Shown here piece by piece: positions 22,939 through 28,372 of a stretch of 28,372 nt of DNA. The stretch's first letter is position 1. Each line of letters opens with the position of its first letter. The stretch is taken from assembly GCA_964485045.1 (NCBI GenBank), contig CAZAGO010000009.1, positions 1-28,372 of the forward strand, read 5' to 3'. This DNA is from CAZAGO01 sp964485045. Lineage in GTDB: Archaea; Nanobdellota; Nanobdellia; Pacearchaeales; GW2011-AR1. The notes below the pieces were generated by a model. It had not been told where the DNA came from, did no database searches, and saw nothing but the letters and a program-made list of their open reading frames with translations. The position numbers and the translations under genes are program-made.

Positions 22939-23171
22939 ATGGTAAATCTTACAGACTTAACCAGTAAAGAAAAGGCTTTTTTAGAAAGCATGGTAAGTGT
23001 AGGGGATATAAAAAAGGGATAGATACCCAAAAAGGTGCAGCATATAAAGACAAGTATGGATGTGATCCTTGCGATGCATGTGGTTCCTCTTCTTGTGCAG
23101 ATTGTAAAGGGTGTGCTGCAAGCTATGTATCTTTGGGTCAAATAAACCCATTTTACCGTTTTTCTGATTAA
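22939..23171 (+). CDS. Six-cysteine peptide, possible RiPP precursor, split by a -1 frameshift
   Basis: From the ATG the zero frame gives 27 residues (MVNLTDLTSKEKAFLESM and on) and stops at 23020. The -1 frame continues without a stop from the A-run at 23010 to TAA at 23169-23171. Joined at A AAA AAG the product is 77 residues: a helical, charged leader-like part (1-40) and a Cys-rich part, CDPCDACGSSSC then ADCKGC, spaced C-x2-C-x2-C-x4-C-x2-C-x2-C, with a 20-residue tail (LGQINPFYRFSD). Upstream is a TATA box at leaderless spacing; 17 bases downstream starts a radical SAM/SPASM gene. Small Cys-rich peptides next to such enzymes are often their substrates (ranthipeptides, sactipeptides). 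Alternatives are a small Fe-S or Zn protein, or a plain sequencing error in the A-run. No family recognised. Confidence 0.65.
23010..23016 (+). other. A AAA AAG slippery heptamer in the correct phase
   Basis: Zero-frame codons are ATA AAA AAG GGA TAG; a -1 slip on AAA AAG leads into GGG ATA GAT and the open Cys-rich frame. This is the same heptamer used for programmed -1 shifting in E. coli dnaX. The zero-frame stop lies three bases after it. Whether it works here, or whether a seventh A was lost in assembly, cannot be told. Confidence 0.5.
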
Positions 23172-23188
23172 ATCTAATCTTTTAAACT

Positions 23189-24226
23189 ATGGCACAAAGA
23201 CATTTGTATTTGCAATGGGATTCTACTAATGATTGTAATCTTGGTTGTTTACATTGTTATCATCCAGCACATATACAAAGTGGAAATTTAATGGATTTAG
23301 AGGATGCTAAAAGTATGATTGATGACTTAAGCAATACTGCTAAAAGATGGTCTATGGTTCCAAGAATTAGTATTTCTGGAGGGGAACCTTTAATGAGAAA
23401 AGATTTATTAGAAATTTTATATCATACTAAAAGAGAAGGTGTTATTGCAGCTCTTTTAACAAATGGCACTTTAATTACTCCTGCAAAAGCAAAAACAATT
23501 TATGATGCAGGAGTTAGAAGATTGCAAATTTCTCTTGATGGGAAAAGAGAAACACATAATCATATTAGAAATAGACCCTTCGCTTATGATAAAGCTTTAG
23601 AGGGGATTATAAATTCTTCAGAAGCAGGAATTGATGTAACCGTATCCATGACTTTAATGCAAACAAATAAAGAGGATTTTGAAGATGTAATTAAAACTTC
23701 AATAAAAACAGGAGCCAAAAAAGTCGGTTTTAAAACGTATGTTCCAAATAAGAAATTAGGAGTAAGAGATCCGGAATATGTGAGTGCGATAGATGCTCTT
23801 CCAATCTTCAAAAGAACAGGGGGATTAATGGAACAATATGGAGATAAAATAATAATTTTAAATTCAGATGTTTTGTGGAAGATTATTGAATCCACAAATT
23901 CCCCTATAGAAGATGCAAAAAAACAAAATAAATATTTGACTGGATGTTCTGCAGGGTATATGGCTCTCTCTGTTTTATCTGATGGCACAGTTTATCCTTG
24001 TAGAAGATTACCTATCGCTATTGGGAATATTAAAGAAGGTATTAGTAATTTAATTACAGATAGCGAGGTTATGAAAGACTTAAGAGATTTGGAAAAGATG
24101 AAGAGAAATTCACTTTGTGATAAAGTTGTTTATTGTCGTGGTTGTAGAGCTGTTGCTTATGCAGTAACTGGAGATTACATGGCTAAAGATCCAATGTGTT
24201 TTAAAGATATTTTAAAAGAAAAATGA
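23189..24226 (+). CDS. Radical SAM enzyme with SPASM domain
   Basis: 345 residues. CNLGCLHC (Cys16, Cys20, Cys23) is the CX3CX2C cluster motif; SISGGEPL at 61-68 is the SAM-binding GGE motif; LQISLDG at 112-118 is the usual fourth strand. The SPASM region has Cys253 (TGCSAGY), GTVYPC with Cys271, GNI, then Cys310, Cys316, Cys319 (YCRGCR) and Cys337 (DPMC), enough for auxiliary Fe-S clusters. SPASM enzymes typically modify peptides or proteins by forming thioether or carbon-carbon links; others act on haem or cofactors. The upstream Cys-rich peptide and overlapping methyltransferase (ATGA) favour peptide maturation. No N-terminal RRE peptide-recognition domain is visible. Confidence 0.85.
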   Translation: MAQRHLYLQWDSTNDCNLGCLHCYHPAHIQSGNLMDLEDAKSMIDDLSNTAKRWSMVPRISISGGEPLMRKDLLEILYHTKREGVIAALLTNGTLITPAKAKTIYDAGVRRLQISLDGKRETHNHIRNRPFAYDKALEGIINSSEAGIDVTVSMTLMQTNKEDFEDVIKTSIKTGAKKVGFKTYVPNKKLGVRDPEYVSAIDALPIFKRTGGLMEQYGDKIIILNSDVLWKIIESTNSPIEDAKKQNKYLTGCSAGYMALSVLSDGTVYPCRRLPIAIGNIKEGISNLITDSEVMKDLRDLEKMKRNSLCDKVVYCRGCRAVAYAVTGDYMAKDPMCFKDILKEK

Positions 24227-24780
24227 TTAATGTAAAAGAAATAAAAAGAGAATTTTTAATGTTTTTATTGAATAAACCTATAAAAAAAATATTAGACATT
24301 GGATGTGGAAAAGGATTAATGTCTAAATTCTTCTATAAACAAGGAGCAAAAGTTATAGGGATAGATGTTCAAGAAACCATAAAAGATTCTGAGAATTTTA
24401 AATTTATAAAAGGAGATATCAGAAAAGAAGATTTTGGAAAAGAAAACGATTTAATTATTGCCTCAGCAATTTTACATTTATTGAATAGAGAAGATGCTTT
24501 GAAAGTAATTAATAAGATGAAGGATGCAACTTCTAAAGAAGGCTATAATTTTTTAGTTTGTATGTCTCATGAAGATGGGCTTGCTAAGAAAAAATTAGAA
24601 AATTTTTATCCTAGTTTTCAAGAGTTGAATAAAATTTATGACAATTGGAATTTGATAAAAGAACTTAAAGGTATAACTGAAATTGAAGAACATGATAATC
24701 TTGGACCCCATCAACACAATATAATTTTTGTATTATTTCAAAATGAAAAAACAAATAAAACTGCCCATACTTACGTTTAA
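24223..24780 (+). CDS. Small SAM-dependent methyltransferase
   Basis: 185 residues. ILDIGCGKGL at 23-32 is motif I, VIGIDVQE the acidic post-I strand, NDLIIASAILHLLNRED the motif IV region, and YNFLVCMSHEDG follows. The fold is TehB/Methyltransf_11-like with a short C-terminal part ending FVLFQN. It starts in an ATGA overlap with the radical SAM gene and its last 38 bases overlap the next gene, so the three are translated together. The likely substrate is the product of the radical SAM step, inferred from position; a chemical target is not visible. Confidence 0.8.
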   Translation: MINVKEIKREFLMFLLNKPIKKILDIGCGKGLMSKFFYKQGAKVIGIDVQETIKDSENFKFIKGDIRKEDFGKENDLIIASAILHLLNREDALKVINKMKDATSKEGYNFLVCMSHEDGLAKKKLENFYPSFQELNKIYDNWNLIKELKGITEIEEHDNLGPHQHNIIFVLFQNEKTNKTAHTYV

Positions 24781-25444
24781 AATAAATAAAGAAAGGGATA
24801 TTCTTAATGCGTGGGAACTATGTAATGTGTCTTTGCCTTGGGCAGAACCTACAGAAAAAAAACCTTTAGAAAAAAATTACAAAAATTTATGGAAAGATAG
24901 AGATTTTAAAGAATGCAGAGAAGAAATTTGGGATTCGATGAGAGGATTATATAATTCTGAAATCGTTGAAGCATTTAGAAATAGTGTTGAAAAATCTTGG
25001 AAAGGATTAAATCAAGAATACTTTTCTAGACTTGAAAAAGTTACTAGCAAACCTATATATGCGCCTAATTTTACTGCATACATTACTACTGTGGGGAGAT
25101 GCCCATATAATATTGAAGATAATTCTTTTATGCTTTCTATTCGAAGACCCCTTTTGCAATGTTTACGTACTTCAGGACACGAATTAATGCATTTGCAATT
25201 TACCCATTATTTTTGGAAGGATATAGCAACACAAATAGGAAATACAAAAACCTCGGATTTGAATGAAGCATTAACCACTTTGCTAAATTTAGAGTTTGGT
25301 GATTTGTGGTTGGTTGAAGATAAGGGGTATCCCGTGCATAGAGAACTCAGATCTTTCATAGAAAATCAATGGAAAAATAATCCTAACTTTGATAATCTTT
25401 TAGAAAAAAGTGTAGATTATTTGAAAAATAAATTAAAATATTAA
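24743..25444 (+). CDS. HExxH putative zinc metallopeptidase
   Basis: 233 residues from the ATG at 24743; a TTG 15 bases earlier is less likely. GHELMH at 145-150 gives the zinc-binding HExxH, and Glu175 in LNEALT, 25 residues after the second His, fits the third ligand of gluzincin-type peptidases. No signal peptide or membrane helix is seen, so it is cytoplasmic. In a peptide-modification cassette such a protein would be the candidate leader-removing protease, but the order of steps is a guess. The N-terminal 100 residues (WAEPTEKK, WKDRDFKECREE) match no family that I know. It converges on the next gene with a 12-base overlap. Confidence 0.75.
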   Translation: MKKQIKLPILTFKINKERDILNAWELCNVSLPWAEPTEKKPLEKNYKNLWKDRDFKECREEIWDSMRGLYNSEIVEAFRNSVEKSWKGLNQEYFSRLEKVTSKPIYAPNFTAYITTVGRCPYNIEDNSFMLSIRRPLLQCLRTSGHELMHLQFTHYFWKDIATQIGNTKTSDLNEALTTLLNLEFGDLWLVEDKGYPVHRELRSFIENQWKNNPNFDNLLEKSVDYLKNKLKY

Positions 25445-25750
25445 AAATATCTTTTCTACTTCTTTTATTAATTTTTCTTTCTTAATTTTGCTATCAAGAA
25501 TCAAATTTAAACCATCTTCAGACTTGAATAGATGTACTTTCAATCTTTTGGAATAACTGAAAATATACCTTTCGAAAGATTCCAAATCAAAATCAATTAA
25601 ATTTTCTTTTGGAAAATTCAAATTTACCAATAAATTGATAATGGATACACGAATATCTTTTTGGTCTTTTATAACCAACCTATCTATTCTTCCAAGAGGA
25701 TATTCATGACTCTCAATTTCTTCTATTTTTGGTTTTTCAGTCATCATCAT
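25433..25750 (-). CDS. Small protein of unknown function, third gene of the peptidase-NTase operon
   Basis: 105 residues; the start has three consecutive ATG codons (MMMTEK) preceded by GGAG, overlapping the upstream gene by 14 bases. An N-terminal strand-rich region (SHEYPLGRIDRLVIKDQKD) is followed by helical, Lys-rich sequence (KKEKLIKEVEKIF). No motif was recognised. Tight coupling with two upstream genes implies a shared role. Confidence 0.6.
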   Translation of the reverse strand: MMMTEKPKIEEIESHEYPLGRIDRLVIKDQKDIRVSIINLLVNLNFPKENLIDFDLESFERYIFSYSKRLKVHLFKSEDGLNLILDSKIKKEKLIKEVEKIFLIF

Positions 25751-26087
25751 CTCCTAAACGGATATGGGTATTTGAAAGCAAAAGACTTCTGCCTTTCTTT
25801 TTTCCTTTCAATTCCAACCAAACTTCATGATTTAGATGATCTCCAAGAGGTTCATGTGAGTCAAATCTAAAACTCTCCCTAGTAAATTTTAATTCCGGTA
25901 TGGAGTCTCTCAAGGGACTACTAGGCAAAGAGCTTATGTTTCCAAATAAAGGAAAATCTTTGAAACTTGGAGGACCACTGGTATAAAGAATACTGGCACT
26001 TAGATATTCTAGATTTCCTGCTACAAAAATATATTCTTTATTTTCTTGCATTCTTCTTGAACCATATACGATTTGTTCAATTTGCAT
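25737..26087 (-). CDS. Small protein of unknown function, second gene of the peptidase-NTase operon
   Basis: 116 residues, beta-rich in appearance (EYIFVAGNLEYLSASILYTS, then HEVWLELKGKKKGRSLLLS) with an acidic end (GDDDD). No signal peptide, membrane helix or catalytic motif was seen. It begins in an 11-base overlap with the fusion gene upstream. The content and dense overlap argue it is real; nothing indicates its biochemical role. Confidence 0.6.
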   Translation of the reverse strand: MQIEQIVYGSRRMQENKEYIFVAGNLEYLSASILYTSGPPSFKDFPLFGNISSLPSSPLRDSIPELKFTRESFRFDSHEPLGDHLNHEVWLELKGKKKGRSLLLSNTHIRLGDDDD

Positions 26088-27246
26088 ATTCTACTTTACC
26101 TCCTTTCAAATCTATAAACTTTTCGCTATGTGGACTTGAAAGCAAACTTTTCTTTGTGAGCAATCTCTCTCCCTTTTTTAAGGACAATGCATTTAATCCG
26201 AATGTATTAGAATAATCTAACCCCCTTAAAATTTTATCACATTCATCCTTAGGAAGAGAAGAAACTAATCTTTTTTGTTCTTCACTTCTATCAAAATTAT
26301 ATTTAATTGCTTGTTCGGTAATTGGTTGATTAAGTAATTTCCTTTTGCATAGCTCAAAGTATTTTTTATCTCCAAAGATAATTTCTCCAGTAAGGAGAGG
26401 ATCTGTAATTGACACATCCAACATGGTTATTCCCTTTTCAAGTTCAGAATTAGAATAAACCCTAACATCCAACCAAGAAGAATCTATCTCAGAAAGCCCT
26501 TCGGAAACTGCAAAAATGTCAATATCTTTAAATGGATTTCTTGATCCATATAGAAGGGCAAATTGAATGTTCTTTAGATTTCCCCCATAAATCTCTTTTA
26601 GTAAGGTTCTTGCTCTTTTTGGATTTGTTTGTCTAGATAAACCAAAATTGTAGAATGTTGCTAAGTCCCCGTACTGTTCTGAAAAATTAAATATTCCCTC
26701 TACTGTTTTTTTATTTTGTTCCGATAAAAATTTGTACTTTTTTTCAAAATTTTCTCTTAAACCAAGTTTCTTTGAAAGGAAATACTCTGTCCAGATTGCA
26801 AAAGATTCATATTGGGGATTATTTCTTTTTATGAAATTATTTAATTCCTTAAAGAGTTCGTTTTTTTGTCTAAAAAGATTAATTTCATTTAGAGTAAAAT
26901 TTTTCCCTTGAAATTCCTTTTCCTCTTCTTTTAGTAATTTTTTTTCTAAATCAACCAATCTCTTTCCCATTAAAGATTGCTCACAATACATTCCGTGGCC
27001 AAAATACTCATGAAAGAGGGTAAGATGATTTTTTCCTTGAATAACTGCTGTTTGATTTCTTGGTAAAAAAAATCCTAAACGACTAGGATTGATACCTCTA
27101 GTTTGACATAAAACTTCCCAGTTTTGTTTGGGTATAAATTGTAAAGAAGTTTGTTCCGGCTGATAACCTAATAACTCTTGATAAATTTCGTTAGAAGAAT
27201 CTAAGCACCCCTCAAAACTAAGTAGTTTTTCTCCTTTTGGAGGCAT
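26077..27246 (-). CDS. Metallopeptidase-like domain fused to a minimal nucleotidyltransferase
   Basis: 389 residues. The N-terminal part has TLFHEYFGHGMYCEQS at about 76-91: His79, Glu80 and His84 form an H-E-x3-H motif (one residue longer than the classical HExxH); a Glu in SFAIWTEYF at about 148-156 could be a third ligand. Residues 225-265 are a nucleotidyltransferase core: FALLYGSRN with Gly234-Ser235, then KDIDIF with Asp241 and Asp243, and LDVRVY with Asp260 as third acid. The remainder is helical. The gene has its own TATA box and leads two small unknown genes. Fusion of a protease-like domain to an MNT-like transferase is unusual; the two could act on one target protein. No signal peptide is present. 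Confidence 0.75.
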   Translation of the reverse strand: MPPKGEKLLSFEGCLDSSNEIYQELLGYQPEQTSLQFIPKQNWEVLCQTRGINPSRLGFFLPRNQTAVIQGKNHLTLFHEYFGHGMYCEQSLMGKRLVDLEKKLLKEEEKEFQGKNFTLNEINLFRQKNELFKELNNFIKRNNPQYESFAIWTEYFLSKKLGLRENFEKKYKFLSEQNKKTVEGIFNFSEQYGDLATFYNFGLSRQTNPKRARTLLKEIYGGNLKNIQFALLYGSRNPFKDIDIFAVSEGLSEIDSSWLDVRVYSNSELEKGITMLDVSITDPLLTGEIIFGDKKYFELCKRKLLNQPITEQAIKYNFDRSEEQKRLVSSLPKDECDKILRGLDYSNTFGLNALSLKKGERLLTKKSLLSSPHSEKFIDLKGGKVEYAN

Positions 27247-27262
27247 AATATTGTAACCCCTT

Positions 27263-27278
27263 TATAGTTTAAATATTT
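27263..27278 (-). promoter_or_regulatory. TATA box of the peptidase-NTase operon
   Basis: On the - strand ATATTTAAACTATAAA is centred about 26 bases upstream of the ATG at 27246, fitting a leaderless start. It lies back to back with the promoter of the lipoprotein gene. Confidence 0.55.
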
Positions 27279-27315
27279 TTCTCAATTATTATCGTAGCCC
27301 CTTCTAAATAGTAAC

Positions 27316-27325
27316 TTTTATAAAT
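27316..27325 (+). promoter_or_regulatory. TATA box of the Tat lipoprotein gene
   Basis: CTTTTATAAA is centred about 25 bases before the ATG at 27346 and only 10 bases before the ATG at 27331. Spacing for leaderless transcription therefore favours the second Met as the real start. Confidence 0.55.
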
Positions 27326-27345
27326 ATTAAATGCATTCAAAAACT

Positions 27346-28146
27346 ATGAAAAATGACTTGATAAAGAGCATTTATGATTTGGAAGAAAAACCAGAAAATA
27401 TTGGAAGAAGAGACTTTCTAAAAAAAGCTGGAATTGCTGGACTAGCTTTAGCTGGACTTGGAAGTTTGGGGGGGTGTGCCACAAGTATTCCAGTAAAAAT
27501 AGGGAACATTGATTATAATTATTATGATTTAGTCAAGATTGCTAGAGAATATGAAACAGGAAAAAGACAGGTTATTCCAATAAATAGCCTAGAGGACTTT
27601 GCACTTTCTGGAGAGGAACTTGGAGGAATGACTCCTGCTTGGCCTCAAGATAGAACCATTCTTGGAAGAATTAGTGATAACCCTTTTAAAGGAAATAGTA
27701 ATTTTTATTCTCCACAGAAATATTCTCCTCAAAAAGTGTTTAATACTTCTCTACCAGAAGAATGGTCCATAACTGAATATACAGGGAGAACAGATTATCC
27801 TCATTATCAATTTTTTTTATTTGTGGACAAATTCAAATCTACTCAAGAATTTTTAGATGCAGAAAAAAAGATGAAAAATTGGTTTTTTGAAAGAAAAGAA
27901 ATCCATCAAGAAATTAAAAAAATTATAAATTCACCAGAAGATATTTCTCCTAAAAAATGGGATGAGTGGCATAATAGGAGGGCCCCCTTTCATGAAGAAT
28001 ATTTTATCATCTCAAAAGAACCATTTATAGCTAGAATTGGAAAAGGCTTTAGCCTCACAGAAAAAAAACAAACAGAGCATCTTTCAAGGCTTAACCTCTA
28101 TCAAAAGAAAAGGGGACTTGATCTAGTTTGGAGTGATTTTGAATAG
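27346..28146 (+). CDS. Tat-exported lipoprotein-like protein, unknown function
   Basis: 266 residues from the promoter-favoured ATG; the ATG at 27331 would add five. GRRDFLKKAGIAGLALAGLG at 20-39 is a classic twin-arginine signal (RRDFLK), and LGGC with Cys44 gives a lipobox. The mature part, about 220 residues, is hydrophilic with aromatic-rich segments (SPQKYSPQKVF, YPHYQFFLFVDKF) and helical Glu/Lys-rich stretches; no catalytic motif was recognised. Export of folded proteins by Tat usually implies a cofactor or rapid folding, but no cofactor site is seen. The gene is monocistronic: the next begins 150 bases later with its own AT-rich control region. Confidence 0.8.
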   Translation: MKNDLIKSIYDLEEKPENIGRRDFLKKAGIAGLALAGLGSLGGCATSIPVKIGNIDYNYYDLVKIAREYETGKRQVIPINSLEDFALSGEELGGMTPAWPQDRTILGRISDNPFKGNSNFYSPQKYSPQKVFNTSLPEEWSITEYTGRTDYPHYQFFLFVDKFKSTQEFLDAEKKMKNWFFERKEIHQEIKKIINSPEDISPKKWDEWHNRRAPFHEEYFIISKEPFIARIGKGFSLTEKKQTEHLSRLNLYQKKRGLDLVWSDFE

Positions 28147-28186
28147 ATACAACCTTAATTTTTGATTTTTTCTACAAAAACATTTA

Positions 28187-28227
28187 AATAAGCTTATTAT
28201 TTAGTAATATCAAGTATATTTTATACT
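28187..28227 (+). promoter_or_regulatory. Palindromes upstream of the ribbon-helix-helix gene
   Basis: AATAAGCTTATT (28187-28198) is a perfect 12-bp palindrome, and AGTATA-TTT-TATACT (28213-28227) an inverted repeat with a three-base spacer. Words of the second (AGTATTAC, TAGTAATA) recur at 28203-28210 and 28271-28278. The AT-rich stretch contains several possible TATA elements. It may hold operators for the RHH protein that follows. Confidence 0.4.
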
Positions 28228-28298
28228 CTTAAATATATTATACAATATTTAGGATTATTAAATAATATAAAGTATTACTTGGGGAAAAAGAGGGAAGG

Positions 28299-28372
28299 AT
28301 GAAAACGCGAATATCTGCTACGGTAGATAAAGAAACAGAAAAAATAATTGAAGAATTCTTGAAAAAGGGAAA
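28299..28372 (+). CDS. Ribbon-helix-helix (CopG-like) protein, N-terminus only
   Basis: 24 complete codons reach the window end. MKTRISATVDKETEKIIEEF has the pattern of an RHH domain: a short strand with alternating residues (TRISATV) that inserts in the DNA major groove, then the first helix. An AGGGAAGG stretch directly precedes the ATG. RHH proteins are commonly transcription repressors or antitoxins. The rest of the gene lies outside. Confidence 0.65.
   Translation, partial: MKTRISATVDKETEKIIEEFLKKG

Overview
The window is AT-rich, and its likely start codons sit about 20 to 27 bases downstream of TTTAWATA-type TATA boxes, as expected for leaderless archaeal transcripts. Together with a DUF1616 protein, archaeal-style thrombospondin-like surface protein, wHTH-nucleotidyltransferase/HEPN pairs, tight gene overlaps and no introns or unusual code, this points to an archaeon. 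The gene content resembles DPANN lineages (Woesearchaeota/Pacearchaeota-like), but no rRNA or marker gene is present to prove that. A run of exactly 100 N (15629-15728) is a scaffold placeholder, so linkage of the two halves is an assembly assertion.

Layout. (1) 1-3092, + strand: the tail of a charged protein, two paralogous membrane-anchored surface proteins, a four-helix membrane protein and a DUF1616 protein. (2) 3080-15609, - strand: an operon of surface-glycan genes, mostly overlapping by 1 to 28 bases: GtrB/DPM1-like and other GT2 transferases, GT4-type transferases, two polytopic GT-C-like transferases, a short nucleotide-sugar dehydrogenase, four SAM methyltransferases (one frameshifted), a flippase-like LPG-synthase membrane protein and an NYN-type RNase. 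A GC-rich UUCG-capped hairpin lies between two of them. (3) 15755-20921, - strand: four consecutive wHTH-nucleotidyltransferase + HEPN modules (A to D), with two almost identical, C-terminally truncated, membrane-anchored staphylococcal-nuclease-like genes after modules D and C. Promoters carry module-specific palindromes, and modules A and B share a nearly identical 37-bp upstream block. (4) 20922-22875: a membrane-protein remnant, a 28-bp direct repeat, a promoter, a large Tyr-Gly-repeat/TSP1-like surface protein and an unexplained in-frame extension. (5) 22939-25444, + strand: a cassette that looks like a ribosomal-peptide modification locus: a 77-residue six-cysteine peptide readable only by a -1 shift at A AAA AAG, a radical SAM/SPASM enzyme, a SAM methyltransferase and an HExxH protein. 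(6) 25433-28372: three overlapping - strand genes headed by a metallopeptidase-like/nucleotidyltransferase fusion, a Tat-type lipoprotein and the start of a ribbon-helix-helix protein.

How they work together: region 2 probably builds, modifies and transfers a methylated surface glycan onto lipid or proteins such as those of regions 1 and 4. Region 3 is a toxin-antitoxin-type island that appears to grow by module insertion at the 3' ends of genes. Region 5 is the best candidate for an undescribed system.
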